Origin: an uncultured Eubacteriales bacterium
Lineage (GTDB): Bacteria > Bacillota > Clostridia > Lachnospirales > Lachnospiraceae
Direction: 5' to 3'
NCBI GenBank assembly: GCA_949294665.1
Contig: CASFID010000052.1
Span: 92,838 to 156,837 of the forward strand
DNA: 64,000 nt
Part shown: positions 8,362 through 20,060 of the stretch, one piece after another
Numbering within the stretch: the stretch's first letter is position 1
How the letters are laid out: each line of letters starts with the position of its first letter
Notes under the pieces: generated by a model
Told to the model about the DNA's origin: nothing
The model's input: the letters and a program-made list of their open reading frames with translations, nothing else
Database searches by the model: none
Translations under genes and position numbers: made by a program

Positions 8362-9408
8362 ATGAGGATCGGGAAGATCACGCAGACCGCATGGCAGCGC
8401 TTTGTCAGAAGGCGGCTGCATACAGGAAAAAAAGATGCGTTGTTCGAGGCGTCGCCCTGGGAGACGTGTTCCGCTCTCCCCCCGGAGACGGGAGAGAGAT
8501 ATGTATGGGCAGACGTCCATATCACAGGGGACAGTCCCCGGGCCGGATATTATGCTGTATATCATGCGGCAGGAGAACTTGCCTCCCATGGCGTGTGCGC
8601 CATGGGAGCGTCGGTCTATGTCCTTCTCCCCGCCGGGAGCGGAGAGGATATGCTCGGCGGACTTGCGGCAGAAGCAGACCGTGCCTGCGAGGAATTGGAT
8701 ATACAGATGGCAGGATTCCAGGGCGAGGTGTCGGGCGCCGTCATGCATACCGTTGTATCTGTAAGCGCGGCGGGGATGCTGCGCGACCGGGCGCCGGAAA
8801 AGCAAAGCCGGAGGCCGGACCGCGGCAAAGAGCAGGAAGATAGGGAAATTATTCTCTGCGGATATGCCGGTCTGGAGGGAACGCTCCGTATCCTGAGTGA
8901 AGCAAGGGAAGACCTGGAGAAGAGATTTGTCTCTGCGTTTCTTGACCAGACCAGGAAACTGGAAAGCGAACTGACAAGCCCAAAGCAGATCCTGGAGGTA
9001 TATAAATGCGATGGGGAAGCGGCGGTGCGACAGATCGGAAGCGGCGGTATCCTGGCGGCTCTCTGGGCAATCTCAGAGACAGAGCGCACGGGATTTGAGA
9101 TCGAACTGCCGCGGATCGCGCTGAAACAGGAGACTGTGGAGATATGCGAGACTTACCGGTTGAACCCGTATCTTATGACCTCTGCAGGGAGCTATCTCAT
9201 ACTGACGACAGAGGCAGAAGAAGTTCTGGGAAGGCTGGAGGGAGCAGGAGCCCGGGCGTTCAGACTCGGCGCCGCAAGACATCAGAACGCCCGGGTGATC
9301 CGAAATGGCGCAGAAGTCAGATATCTGGACAGACCGGCGCCGGATGAGCTGGAGCGGTGGAGGTCGGAAAGCAGCAGTATGGCAGCAGGAGGAGAAGAAG
9401 ATGAGTGA
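8362..9408 (+). CDS. AIR synthase-related protein
   Basis: A 348-aa protein with the PurM/HypE-type two-domain look: an N-terminal half containing VWADVHITGDSP, AVYHAAGELASHGVCAMGAS (the family's metal/nucleotide segment) and a C-terminal half with SGGILAALWAISETERTGFE. The usual acidic Mg-ATP ligands are not obvious, so catalysis is unproven. An in-frame GTG at 8353 would overlap the AGAGG ribosome site, so I place the start at ATG 8362, 8 bases downstream of that site. It overlaps the next gene (Lrp-type) by 8 bp, implying tight coupling. Confidence 0.6.
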   Translation: MRIGKITQTAWQRFVRRRLHTGKKDALFEASPWETCSALPPETGERYVWADVHITGDSPRAGYYAVYHAAGELASHGVCAMGASVYVLLPAGSGEDMLGGLAAEADRACEELDIQMAGFQGEVSGAVMHTVVSVSAAGMLRDRAPEKQSRRPDRGKEQEDREIILCGYAGLEGTLRILSEAREDLEKRFVSAFLDQTRKLESELTSPKQILEVYKCDGEAAVRQIGSGGILAALWAISETERTGFEIELPRIALKQETVEICETYRLNPYLMTSAGSYLILTTEAEEVLGRLEGAGARAFRLGAARHQNARVIRNGAEVRYLDRPAPDELERWRSESSSMAAGGEEDE

Positions 9409-9904
9409 GAATAAGGATGATTTAAGGATTGAAATACTGAAATATCTGGAGAAACACAGCCGGGTAGATCTGAGTGAACTGGCGGCGCTTATGGGCGCGG
9501 AAGAGGCGGAAGTGGCGAATGAGATGGCAAAGATGGAGCAAGAGAAGATCATCTGCGGCTACCACACGCTGATCGACTGGGACAAGACGGGGATTGAGAC
9601 GGTGACCGCTCTGATCGAAGTGCGGGTGACTCCCCAGAGAGACAGGGGATTTGACCGGATTGCCGAGAGAATCTACAACTATCCGGAGGTATACGCGGTG
9701 TATCTTATTTCCGGGAGCTACGATCTGCTCGTAACGCTCGAGGGCAGGAGCCTGAAGGAAGTCTCGCGTTTTGTGTCGGAGAAGCTCTCTCCCATCGAGG
9801 GCGTACTCAATACTGCGACGCATTTCATCCTGAAGAAATACAAAGACCACGGCACAATTATGGGGCATAGGAAAGAGTCGGAAAGGATGCTGGTGACGCC
9901 GTAA
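9401..9904 (+). CDS. Lrp/AsnC-family transcriptional regulator
   Basis: A 167-aa regulator. Residues 1-60 form the winged HTH (ILKYLEKHSRVDLSELAALM) and residues 65-150 the RAM/AsnC ligand-binding domain (GIETVTALIEVRV, VYAVYLISGSYDLLV, VLNTATHFIL). The frame is open back to 9305, but the ATG at 9401 follows AGGAGGAGAA and fits family length. Overlaps: 8 bp with the upstream gene and 1 bp with the downstream aminotransferase, so the regulator and enzyme are translationally coupled. It probably senses an amino acid and controls the adjacent operon. Confidence 0.9.
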   Translation: MSENKDDLRIEILKYLEKHSRVDLSELAALMGAEEAEVANEMAKMEQEKIICGYHTLIDWDKTGIETVTALIEVRVTPQRDRGFDRIAERIYNYPEVYAVYLISGSYDLLVTLEGRSLKEVSRFVSEKLSPIEGVLNTATHFILKKYKDHGTIMGHRKESERMLVTP

Positions 9905-11073
9905 TGAGAAATCCGTTATCAAAAAAGATCATAGATATCCAGCCCTCCGGGATCCGTAAGTTCTTTGACGTGGCAAATGAAATGAAAGACGCGATCTCCC
10001 TGGGCGTGGGCGAACCGGACTTTGACACACCCTGGCGGATCAGGGAAGAGGGAATATTTTCTCTGGAAAAGGGCAGGACGTTCTACACATCCAATGCGGG
10101 ATTAAAGGAGCTCAGGCAGGAGATAAGCAGTTATCTCGAGCGGAAGATCCATGTGTCATACGATCCGATGAGAGAGACGCTGGTCACAGTCGGAGGAAGC
10201 GAGGCTATCGATGTGGGGCTTCGCTGCATGCTTGATCCGGGAGATGAAGTGCTGATCCCGCAGCCAAGCTACGTCTCCTATCTGCCCTGTACAGTCATGG
10301 CGGGCGGCGCTGCAGTGGTGATCCCGCTGAAGTACGAGAATGAATTTAAGCTGACGGTGGAAGATCTTGAGAGGTATACCACGCCTGCGACAAAGATCCT
10401 GATCATGCCGTTCCCGAATAATCCCACCGGCTCCATCATGACAAGAGAGGACCTGGAACCGGTGGCTGAATTTGTAAAAGAACACGATCTGTATGTGATG
10501 TCAGATGAGATCTACTCTGAACTTACTTATCAGTCAGAGCATGTCTCCATTGCAGGCCTGCCGGGAATGAGAGAGCGGACACTGGTGATAAACGGCTTTT
10601 CCAAAGGCTTTGCCATGACAGGCTGGCGGCTTGGTTACTGCTGCGGCCCGGAAGTCCTCATCGAGCAGATGACAAAGCTTCACCAGTTCGCCATTATGTG
10701 TGCTCCTACGACAAGCCAGTATGCGGCGGTCGAGGGGCTGAGAAACTGTGAGGGAGACGTGGAGCAGATGAGACGCTCCTACAACCAGAGACGCCGTTTC
10801 CTCATGCATGAGTTCAGACGGATAGGCCTGGAATGTTTCGAGCCGTTCGGGGCATTCTATGTGTTCCCGAGCATAAAGGAATTCGGCATGAGTTCGGAAG
10901 AATTTGCCACAAGACTCCTCCGGGAGGAGAAAGTGGCCGTCGTCCCGGGGAACGCGTTCGGAGACTGCGGGGAAGGATTCCTGCGGATCTCGTACGCATA
11001 TTCTCTGGATGATCTCAAAGAAGCGCTGGGACGGCTGGAGCGGTTTATCACCGGGCTGAGAGAAAGGCGGTAA
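9904..11073 (+). CDS. Class I/II PLP-dependent aminotransferase
   Basis: A 389-aa fold-type I aminotransferase. Seen are ISLGVGEPDFDTP, VTVGGSEAIDVGLR, the FPNNPTG loop, VMSDEIYSELTY (PLP-binding Asp and Tyr) and the Schiff-base lysine K234 in GFSKGFAMTGWR. C-terminal FLRISYAYS carries the carboxylate-binding Arg. It is closest in feel to PatA/aromatic or alanine aminotransferases, but the amino acid specificity cannot be read. The start codon overlaps the Lrp-type gene's stop (TAATG). Confidence 0.9.
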   Translation: MRNPLSKKIIDIQPSGIRKFFDVANEMKDAISLGVGEPDFDTPWRIREEGIFSLEKGRTFYTSNAGLKELRQEISSYLERKIHVSYDPMRETLVTVGGSEAIDVGLRCMLDPGDEVLIPQPSYVSYLPCTVMAGGAAVVIPLKYENEFKLTVEDLERYTTPATKILIMPFPNNPTGSIMTREDLEPVAEFVKEHDLYVMSDEIYSELTYQSEHVSIAGLPGMRERTLVINGFSKGFAMTGWRLGYCCGPEVLIEQMTKLHQFAIMCAPTTSQYAAVEGLRNCEGDVEQMRRSYNQRRRFLMHEFRRIGLECFEPFGAFYVFPSIKEFGMSSEEFATRLLREEKVAVVPGNAFGDCGEGFLRISYAYSLDDLKEALGRLERFITGLRERR

Positions 11074-11102
11074 TATTATGAAAACGACGGGGGATAAGCG
11101 AA

Positions 11103-11606
11103 ATGCTGAATATCGTTCTTCTTGAGCCGGAGATCCCGGCAAACACAGGGAATATAGGCAGGACGTGCGTTGCGTCCGGCGCCAGACTCCATCTGATCGA
11201 GCCTCTGGGATTCAGCCTGAGCGAAAAGGCGCTGAAGCGGGCGGGCATGGACTACTGGAAAGACCTGGATGTGACTACCTATATCGACTATCAGGATTTT
11301 CTGGACAAAAATCCGGGCGCAAAGATCTATATGGCGACAACGAAAGCGCGAAAGGTCTATACGGAAGTCTCCTTTGAACCGGACTGCTATATCATGTTCG
11401 GCAAAGAAAGCGCAGGCATCCCGGAGGAACTTCTTGTGCAGAACAAAGCAAACTGCATCAGGATTCCCATGCTGGAGAAGATCCGCTCCCTGAATCTTGG
11501 AAACTCCGTTGCGATCGTCCTGTATGAGGCTCTGAGGCAGAACGGGTTTGCCGGGATGGAACGGCAGGGGGAGCTGCATTATCTGGACTGGGAAGGCCAG
11601 AAGTGA
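11103..11606 (+). CDS. trmL: tRNA (cytidine/uridine-34-2'-O)-methyltransferase
   Basis: A 167-aa minimal SPOUT methyltransferase that 2'-O-methylates the wobble base of tRNA-Leu isoacceptors. N-terminal LEPEIPANTGNIGR (8-20) and the C-terminal trefoil-knot segments MFGKESAGIPEE, IPMLEKIRSLNLGNSVAI and LYEALRQ are diagnostic, and length equals E. coli TrmL within a few residues. It lies 29 bases after the aminotransferase and precedes the V-ATPase promoter region. Confidence 0.93.
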   Translation: MLNIVLLEPEIPANTGNIGRTCVASGARLHLIEPLGFSLSEKALKRAGMDYWKDLDVTTYIDYQDFLDKNPGAKIYMATTKARKVYTEVSFEPDCYIMFGKESAGIPEELLVQNKANCIRIPMLEKIRSLNLGNSVAIVLYEALRQNGFAGMERQGELHYLDWEGQK

Positions 11607-11627
11607 TATTATGCATTTTCCGACATA

Positions 11628-11660
11628 AAACTGTCTCCTGACATCAGATGGCCGAACTGT
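11628..11660 (+). repeat. Partial copy of the structured element found before the AI-2E gene
   Basis: The stretch GTCTCCTGAC, then CAGATGG and GAACTGTTA, repeats the 3' half of the element at 20848-20928 with a few changes. The matching 5' half is not visible, so this copy cannot fold the same way. Confidence 0.6.
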
Positions 11661-11688
11661 TATCAAAACGACCGAAAATGTCGAAATT

Positions 11689-11730
11689 CCTTTGTAATAT
11701 TTGGCGTACTGATGTAAAATATTACAAAGG
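11689..11730 (+). promoter_or_regulatory. V-ATPase promoter embedded in a perfect 13-bp inverted repeat
   Basis: TTGTAA (11692-11697), a 17-bp spacer and TAAAAT (11715-11720) form the promoter. CCTTTGTAATATT at 11689-11701 and its exact reverse complement at 11718-11730 surround it, with a 16-bp centre. The left arm covers the -35 box and the right arm overlaps the -10 box, as expected for a repressor operator. The regulator is not identifiable. Confidence 0.75.
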
Positions 11731-11829
11731 TGCATTAATAACCTGTCCATATCCACTCTTTGAATGAAAGAAGGAGTAATGGAAAAACTAAGAAAACAGA
11801 AATGAGATTGGGAAGGTGGTGGATAAAAT

Positions 11830-12138
11830 ATGGTAGAAGAGACGATCCAGGCGATCCGCGAAACTGAGAAACAGGCGCATGAAATCGTGGAGAATGCCCG
11901 CCGGGAAAGCGAATGCATCCTGAATGAGGCCCAGGAGCGCGCCGCTCAGATCAGGGATGAGATCATACAGAGCGCGCAGGCAGAAGCGTCGGCACAGGCC
12001 GAGAAGGCACATCTTGCAGGAGAGAAGGCGGAGAACAGTGCAAAAGCCGGATATGAAGAAGAGACGGCAAAGCTTAAGACTTCTGCCGGGGAGAAAGAGA
12101 AAGAAGCGGTGGAGATGGTGATCTCCCTGCTGGCGTAA
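11830..12138 (+). CDS. ntpF: V-type ATPase peripheral stalk subunit (H/G-like)
   Basis: A 102-aa, almost entirely coiled-coil protein (EETIQAIRETEKQAHEIVE, continuous heptads rich in Ala, Glu and Lys). Such proteins pair with subunit E to make the peripheral stalk of V/A-ATPases. It is the first gene of the nine-gene operon, in the same place as ntpF in E. hirae. GGGAAGGTGG precedes the ATG. A hairpin follows before subunit I. Confidence 0.85.
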   Translation: MVEETIQAIRETEKQAHEIVENARRESECILNEAQERAAQIRDEIIQSAQAEASAQAEKAHLAGEKAENSAKAGYEEETAKLKTSAGEKEKEAVEMVISLLA

Positions 12139-12147
12139 TGAACGTCA

Positions 12148-12167
12148 GTTACTGTTCAGACAGTAAC
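12148..12167 (+). promoter_or_regulatory. Intercistronic hairpin between ntpF and ntpI
   Basis: A perfect 7-bp stem (GTTACTG/CAGTAAC) with a 6-base loop lies in the 89-base gap. No T-run follows. It may mark an mRNA processing or stability point that sets stalk-to-membrane subunit ratio. Confidence 0.5.
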
Positions 12168-12227
12168 AAACAGCAGGATAGAAATAAGTGGCGCGCAAGC
12201 GTCATGCAGCAAAGGAGGGAAAGATAA

Positions 12228-14722
<2,495 letters not shown>

Positions 14723-14802
14723 GCTGTGTTGGCACGGATATCTTCATACAGATATGTGTCAGAGGAACATGAGAGACCAGAACGAAGAAGGAGAGCGAGG
14801 AA

Positions 14803-15396
14803 ATGAGTGGACTGGATAAAATGAAAGCCCGGATTCTCGAAGAGGCGCAGAGCACCGCGCAGGAGATCACCGACAAGGCAAAGGCGGACGCCGAGGCGGC
14901 GGTGCAGGCCGCACGGGAGTCGGCCGAAGCCGAAGCGGCAGGTATCCTCGAGCGCGCAAAGCGCGACGCGGCGGATTATGCGGACCGCATAGATTCCTCG
15001 ATGGACATGCAGAGGAAACAGGCTGTCCTTGCCGCAAAGCAGGAAGTGATCGGCGATGTGCTGGAGACGGCGTACAATGCAGTGATGGATCTGGACGATG
15101 AGAAATATTTTGAAATGCTTGAAAAGCTTCTTGAGAAGCATGTTCTGTCCGGCGACGGAACGATCTGCTTCTCAGAGAAAGATCTGGAACGGATGCCAGC
15201 CGGATTTGAAGACAAGATCAGGAACGTTGCCGCATCAAAAGGCGGAAGTCTTGAAATATCAAAGAAACCGGAGAAGATGGACGGCGGATTCCTGCTCGTC
15301 TACGGCGGTATAGAGGAAAACTGCACGATCAGGGCGGTATTTGATTCTAAGAGAGAAGAATTATCAGATCAGGTGAACAGGCTTCTGTTCGGATAA
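14803..15396 (+). CDS. ntpE: V-type ATPase subunit E (peripheral stalk)
   Basis: A 197-aa subunit: a long N-terminal coiled coil (residues 1-100, Ala/Glu/Lys-rich) and a globular C-terminal domain ending VRAVFDSKREEL-like sequence (ENCTIRAVFDSKREELSDQV) that caps the catalytic head. The AAGGAGAG ribosome site precedes the ATG. Its 80-base distance from ntpK is the widest among the membrane-stalk genes. Confidence 0.9.
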   Translation: MSGLDKMKARILEEAQSTAQEITDKAKADAEAAVQAARESAEAEAAGILERAKRDAADYADRIDSSMDMQRKQAVLAAKQEVIGDVLETAYNAVMDLDDEKYFEMLEKLLEKHVLSGDGTICFSEKDLERMPAGFEDKIRNVAASKGGSLEISKKPEKMDGGFLLVYGGIEENCTIRAVFDSKREELSDQVNRLLFG

Positions 15397-15420
15397 AGCG
15401 CAGATGTTAGGAGGGTTAAC

Positions 15421-16392
15421 TTGAGTAATACAAAATATACTTATGCGGTGGCGCGCATCCGCGCACTGGAAGTATCCCTGTTCTCTGATGCGTTTATCGA
15501 ACAGCTCTTATCGTGCAAAAGCGCGGGGCAGGTCCTGCAGTCTGTGGTCGAAAAAGGCTGGGGCGACATGGACACCGGCAGCGACGCCGAGGCGGTGCTA
15601 AAGCGCGAGGAAGAGAAGGCATGGGAAGTCATCCGCGACGTCGCGCCGGATATGAGTGTCTTCGACGTGCTTTCTTACCCAAAGCTGTATCACAATCTGA
15701 AAGCAGCGGTCAAAGAGGTGAGCACAGGTGTGAAGAACCCTGCCATGTTCTATGACGACGGCCCGATTTCCGGGGAGGAAATGTACCGGATCATAGAGAG
15801 CAGAGAGTTCTCCCGTCTTCCGGGCAATATGTCCCGGACAGCGCAGGAGGCTCTGGACACACTGCTCCATACCGGAGACGGCCAGCTGTGCGATATCATC
15901 GTAGACAGGGCGGCTCTTGACGCCATTGAAGAGGCAGGAAAGAAATCGGGAGAACCGATCATAGAGAACTACGCAGATACAACGGTCGCTATCGCGGATA
16001 TCAAGATCGCCGTCCGATCCCAGAAAACGGGGAAGAGCGCAGACTTTATGAGAAGCGCTATGGCGGAGTGCAAAAGCTTAAGTCTTGATCAGTTGATCCG
16101 CGCGGCTCTCTCCGGCGCAGAGGAGATCGCCCAGTATCTGGAGGGCACGTCCTATGCCGGGGGCGCAGACGCGTTAAGGGAGTCTCCGTCCGCATTTGAG
16201 CGGTGGTGCGACAACCGAATGATCGAGACTCTGAGGTCTCAGAAATATGAGACGTTTTCCGTCGGGCCCCTGCTGGGCTATCTGATCGCCAGAGAGAACG
16301 AGATCAAGACGGTGCGGATCATTCTGACCGGGAAACAGAACGGATTTACGGATGATGCGATCCGGGAAAGGATAAGGGAGATGTATGTATAA
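15421..16392 (+). CDS. ntpC: V-type ATPase subunit C (socket between rotor and central shaft)
   Basis: A 323-aa, mostly helical subunit of the C/AC39 family. Begins TKYTYAVARIRALEVSLFS, a typical start of bacterial V-type subunit C. C-terminal GYLIARENEIKTVRIILTGK is the family's most conserved segment. The start is TTG at 15421, 5 bases after AGGAGGG; no better start fits. It overlaps the next gene by 8 bp. Confidence 0.92.
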   Translation: MSNTKYTYAVARIRALEVSLFSDAFIEQLLSCKSAGQVLQSVVEKGWGDMDTGSDAEAVLKREEEKAWEVIRDVAPDMSVFDVLSYPKLYHNLKAAVKEVSTGVKNPAMFYDDGPISGEEMYRIIESREFSRLPGNMSRTAQEALDTLLHTGDGQLCDIIVDRAALDAIEEAGKKSGEPIIENYADTTVAIADIKIAVRSQKTGKSADFMRSAMAECKSLSLDQLIRAALSGAEEIAQYLEGTSYAGGADALRESPSAFERWCDNRMIETLRSQKYETFSVGPLLGYLIARENEIKTVRIILTGKQNGFTDDAIRERIREMYV

Positions 16393-16708
16393 GATTGCAG
16401 TGGTCGGCGATTACGACAGTATCTACGGTTTCGCCACATTGGGGCTTAGCATCTGCCCTGTGAGAGACCGGGAAGAAATACGTGACAGACTCCGCACTCT
16501 TGCGGAGGAGGAATATGGGATCATCTATATCACAGAAGCTGCGGCGGCCGCAGCGGGGGATGAATTGGAAAAGTATCGTGAGAAGACTCTGCCGGCGATC
16601 ATCCAGATACCTGGAGTATCCGGCAATACCGGAGCAGGCGTCGCGAACGTGAAGAAAACGGTGGAACAGGCGGTCGGATCAGATATTCTGTTTGGAGGAG
16701 TAAGCTAA
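16385..16708 (+). CDS. ntpG: V-type ATPase subunit F (central shaft regulator)
   Basis: A 107-aa subunit with a CheY-like fold. [20 protein letters not shown] and the IIYITEAAA and LPAIIQIPG segments are diagnostic. It binds subunit D in the rotor shaft. It corresponds to ntpG in E. hirae naming. It overlaps ntpC by 8 bp and ntpA by 1 bp. Confidence 0.92.
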   Translation: MYKIAVVGDYDSIYGFATLGLSICPVRDREEIRDRLRTLAEEEYGIIYITEAAAAAAGDELEKYREKTLPAIIQIPGVSGNTGAGVANVKKTVEQAVGSDILFGGVS

Positions 16709-18474
16709 TGAGCACAGGAGTGATTAAAAAAGTCGCAGGACCTCTTGTCATCGCAGAGGGAATGCGTGATGCAAATATGTTTGACGTGGTCCGTGTGTCG
16801 AATCAGCGTCTGATCGGCGAGATCATTGAGATGCACGGAGACGAGGCGTCGATTCAGGTATACGAGGAGACATCGGGATTAGGGCCGGGCGAGCCGGTGG
16901 AATCCATGGAAGTTCCGATGTCCGTCGAGCTGGGACCGGGACTGATCACAAGTATCTATGACGGAATCCAGCGGCCGCTCGACGATATTATGAAGATTTC
17001 GGGAAATAACTTAAAGCGCGGCGTGGAAGTGCCGTCCTTGAAGAGAGATCTGAAATGGGAATTCGTTCCCACAGTGAAAGCCGGCGATGAAGTGGAAAGC
17101 GGGGATGTGATCGGTACTGTTCAGGAGACTGTTCTTGTACAGCAGAAGATCATGGTCCCATACGGCATGAAAGGAACTGTAAAAGAGATCAAATCAGGAG
17201 AGTTTACGGTAGAGGAAGTGGTGGCTGTCCTGGAGACGGCCGAGGGAGACAAGGAACTGACGCTGATGCAGAAATGGCCGGTCCGCAGGGGAAGGCCATA
17301 CCGGAAAAAGCTTGCGCCCAAAATGCCGCTTGTGACAGGGCAGAGAGTCGTCGACACATTTTTCCCTATCGCAAAAGGCGGTGTAGCGGCAGTGCCAGGC
17401 CCGTTCGGAAGCGGAAAGACCGTGATCCAGCATCAGCTTGCGAAGTGGGCGGAAGCGGATATCGTCGTCTACATCGGCTGCGGTGAGCGAGGCAATGAGA
17501 TGACGGATGTTCTGAACGAATTTCCGGAGCTGAAAGATCCGAAGACAGGTCAGCCTCTGATGCAGAGGACCGTTCTGATCGCAAATACGTCGGATATGCC
17601 TGTGGCCGCCCGCGAGGCGTCTATCTACACAGGTATCACGATCGCAGAGTATTTCCGTGATATGGGGTATTCGGTGGCTCTGATGGCGGACTCTACGTCC
17701 CGCTGGGCGGAAGCGCTCAGGGAGATGTCTGGCCGTCTGGAAGAGATGCCCGGAGAGGAAGGATATCCGGCATATCTGGGAAGCCGTCTGGCACAGTTCT
17801 ATGAGCGCGCCGGACATGTGATCTCTCTCGGAAAAGAAGGACGCGAAGGAGCGCTCTCTGTGATCGGCGCGGTATCCCCGCCGGGTGGTGATACGTCCGA
17901 ACCGGTGTCCCAGGCGACACTCCGTATCGTGAAGGTGTTCTGGGGACTGGATTCAGCGCTTGCGTATAAGAGACATTTTCCGGCTATTAACTGGCTGAAC
18001 AGCTATTCGCTGTATCTGGATGATATGGAGAACTGGTTTAACGAAAATGTAGCGTCTGACTGGATAGAAGGACGTCAGAAGATGATGACGCTCCTCCAGG
18101 AAGAAGCGGAACTTGAAGAGATCGTGAAGATGGTCGGTATGGATGCGCTCTCTCCCGGGGACCGTCTGAAGATGGAAGCGGCCCGCTCTATTCGAGAGGA
18201 CTTCCTGCATCAGAATTCCTTCCATGAGATCGACACCTATACGTCGCTTAAGAAACAGCACATGATGATGCTCCTTGTAAATGCTTTCTACGACAGGGCG
18301 GTAAAGGCTCTCTCGGAAGGGGCGTCTCTTCAGAAGCTGATCTCAATGCCTGTCAGGGAGCAGATCGGACGATTCAAATATGTGCAGGAGGATGCACTGG
18401 ACGAGGAATACAAGAAAGTAGATGAAGAGCTGACCGCCCAGATTGCGGATGCTTTTGTAAAGGAGGGCCGCTAA
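16708..18474 (+). CDS. ntpA: V-type ATPase catalytic subunit A
   Basis: A 588-aa catalytic subunit hydrolysing (or making) ATP at three sites in the head. The P-loop GPFGSGKT is near residues 231-238, preceded by the ~90-aa non-homologous insertion that separates A subunits from F-type beta ([13 protein letters not shown] region). Further motifs: GCGERGNEM with the catalytic Glu, [29 protein letters not shown] and [13 protein letters not shown]. The start overlaps the ntpG stop (TAATG); ntpB follows after the stop with no gap. Confidence 0.97.
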   Translation: MSTGVIKKVAGPLVIAEGMRDANMFDVVRVSNQRLIGEIIEMHGDEASIQVYEETSGLGPGEPVESMEVPMSVELGPGLITSIYDGIQRPLDDIMKISGNNLKRGVEVPSLKRDLKWEFVPTVKAGDEVESGDVIGTVQETVLVQQKIMVPYGMKGTVKEIKSGEFTVEEVVAVLETAEGDKELTLMQKWPVRRGRPYRKKLAPKMPLVTGQRVVDTFFPIAKGGVAAVPGPFGSGKTVIQHQLAKWAEADIVVYIGCGERGNEMTDVLNEFPELKDPKTGQPLMQRTVLIANTSDMPVAAREASIYTGITIAEYFRDMGYSVALMADSTSRWAEALREMSGRLEEMPGEEGYPAYLGSRLAQFYERAGHVISLGKEGREGALSVIGAVSPPGGDTSEPVSQATLRIVKVFWGLDSALAYKRHFPAINWLNSYSLYLDDMENWFNENVASDWIEGRQKMMTLLQEEAELEEIVKMVGMDALSPGDRLKMEAARSIREDFLHQNSFHEIDTYTSLKKQHMMMLLVNAFYDRAVKALSEGASLQKLISMPVREQIGRFKYVQEDALDEEYKKVDEELTAQIADAFVKEGR

Positions 18475-19845
18475 ATGCCAAAAGAGTACAGAACCATACA
18501 GGAAGTAGCCGGACCGCTGATGCTCGTTCGCGGCGTGGAAGGCGTGACATATGATGAGCTTGGAGAGATCGAGCTCGCGGGCGGCGAGACAAGGCGATGC
18601 AAGGTGCTGGAGGTAGACGGAAGCGACGTGCTTGTACAGCTCTTTGAGAGCTCCACGGGAATCAATCTGTCCAACAGTAAAGTGCGTTTCCTTGGGAGGA
18701 GCATGGAACTGGGAGTTTCCGAGGATATGCTGGGACGTGTCTTTGACGGTCTGGGACGGCCGATCGACGACGGACCGGAGATCCTGCCGGAAGCCCGCAT
18801 GGACGTGAACGGACTGCCTATGAATCCGGCGGCCAGAAGCTACCCGGAGGAGTTTATCCAGACGGGAGTGTCCGCCATCGACGGACTGAACACACTGGTC
18901 CGCGGCCAGAAGCTGCCGATCTTCTCGGCATCCGGTCTTCCCCATGCACAGCTTGCCGCACAGATCGCGAGACAGGCAAAGGTGCTTGGAAAGGATGAGA
19001 ATTTCGCCGTTGTATTTGCTGCGATGGGTATTACCTTTGAAGAATCTAACTTCTTCGTGGAAAGTTTCCGCGAGACAGGAGCCCTCGACCGTACAGTGCT
19101 GTTCGTCAATCTTGCGAATGACCCGGCCATCGAGCGTATCGCTACGCCGAAGATGGCACTGACGGCAGCAGAGTACCTTGCGTTTGAAAAGGATATGCAC
19201 GTGCTTGTTATCCTGACAGATATCACAAACTACGCGGACGCACTCCGTGAAGTGTCCGCCGCACGAAAAGAAGTGCCCGGGCGCCGCGGCTATCCGGGAT
19301 ATATGTACACGGATCTCGCATCGATCTATGAGAGAGCGGGAAGGCAGAGAGGCAAGAAGGGAAGCATTACCATGATCCCGATCCTGACCATGCCTGAGGA
19401 TGACAAGACGCATCCGATCCCCGATCTGACCGGATATATCACAGAGGGACAGATCATCTTAAGCCGTGAGCTTTACCGCAAGGGAGTCACACCGCCTATC
19501 GACGTACTGCCGTCTCTGTCCCGTCTGAAAGATAAGGGAATCGGCGAGGGCAAGACACGCGCGGACCACTCCAACACCATGAATCAGCTCTTCGCCGCTT
19601 ATGCCCGCGGAAAAGATGCAAAAGAACTCATGGTCATCCTGGGAGAGGCCGCTCTGACCGAGATCGACCTTATGTACGCGAAATTTGCAGACGCATTCGA
19701 GCAGGAATACGTCTCACAGGGATATAACACCGACCGCAGCATCGAAGAAACGCTGGATATCGGCTGGAAACTGCTCCGTATGCTGCCACGTACCGAACTC
19801 AAACGAATCGACGACAAATACCTGGATGAGTACTATGCCGATTAG
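18475..19845 (+). CDS. ntpB: V-type ATPase regulatory subunit B
   Basis: A 456-aa non-catalytic partner of subunit A. Start [20 protein letters not shown], central [18 protein letters not shown] where subunit B has a degenerate P-loop, [35 protein letters not shown] split over residues ~240-275, and the [17 protein letters not shown] segment. It follows ntpA directly. A 215-base repeat-rich gap separates it from ntpD. Confidence 0.97.
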   Translation: MPKEYRTIQEVAGPLMLVRGVEGVTYDELGEIELAGGETRRCKVLEVDGSDVLVQLFESSTGINLSNSKVRFLGRSMELGVSEDMLGRVFDGLGRPIDDGPEILPEARMDVNGLPMNPAARSYPEEFIQTGVSAIDGLNTLVRGQKLPIFSASGLPHAQLAAQIARQAKVLGKDENFAVVFAAMGITFEESNFFVESFRETGALDRTVLFVNLANDPAIERIATPKMALTAAEYLAFEKDMHVLVILTDITNYADALREVSAARKEVPGRRGYPGYMYTDLASIYERAGRQRGKKGSITMIPILTMPEDDKTHPIPDLTGYITEGQIILSRELYRKGVTPPIDVLPSLSRLKDKGIGEGKTRADHSNTMNQLFAAYARGKDAKELMVILGEAALTEIDLMYAKFADAFEQEYVSQGYNTDRSIEETLDIGWKLLRMLPRTELKRIDDKYLDEYYAD

Positions 19846-19859
19846 CAGTTCCGCGGTGC

Positions 19860-19919
19860 GCGGACGCCGGAAAAGCGGCGTGCAAGCTTGCTTGCATAAG
19901 GCGCAGTTCCGGCGTCCGC
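19860..19919 (+). repeat. Long GC-rich palindrome between ntpB and ntpD
   Basis: A perfect 13-bp inverted repeat (GCGGACGCCGGAA at 19860-19872, complement at 19907-19919) encloses a second palindrome (TGCAAGC at 19881-19887, GCTTGCA at 19890-19896). No T-run follows, so simple termination is unlikely. The central GCTTGCATAAG resembles the element at 23553-23596. Confidence 0.85.
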
Positions 19920-19948
19920 ATAGGGCGGTCAGCCCGCAGTGAGATGGA

Positions 19949-20021
19949 GCAGAGCGGAATCGAACTGCCGCGGAAGAGGAAGGGAAAAGCGGCGGGGCAG
20001 AGCGGAATCGAACTGCCGCGG
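19949..20021 (+). repeat. Two exact 25-bp direct repeats in the ntpB-ntpD gap
   Basis: A 25-bp unit starting GCAGAGCGGAATCG and ending CTGCCGCGG occurs at 19949-19973 and 19997-20021, 48 bp apart. GCAGTTC at 19845-19851 is the inverse of its GAACTGC core. The spacer contains AGCGGCGGG. Origin unknown. Confidence 0.9.
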
Positions 20022-20060
20022 TATGGAAACGGGTAGAATGAGTATAAAGGAGGTGGCGTT

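Noticed and set aside
12148-12167. Copy of the AI-2E leader element in the ntpF-ntpI gap
   Set aside because: It shares only a short GTAAC/GTTAC-type stem; order and inner stems differ, so it is a separate hairpin.
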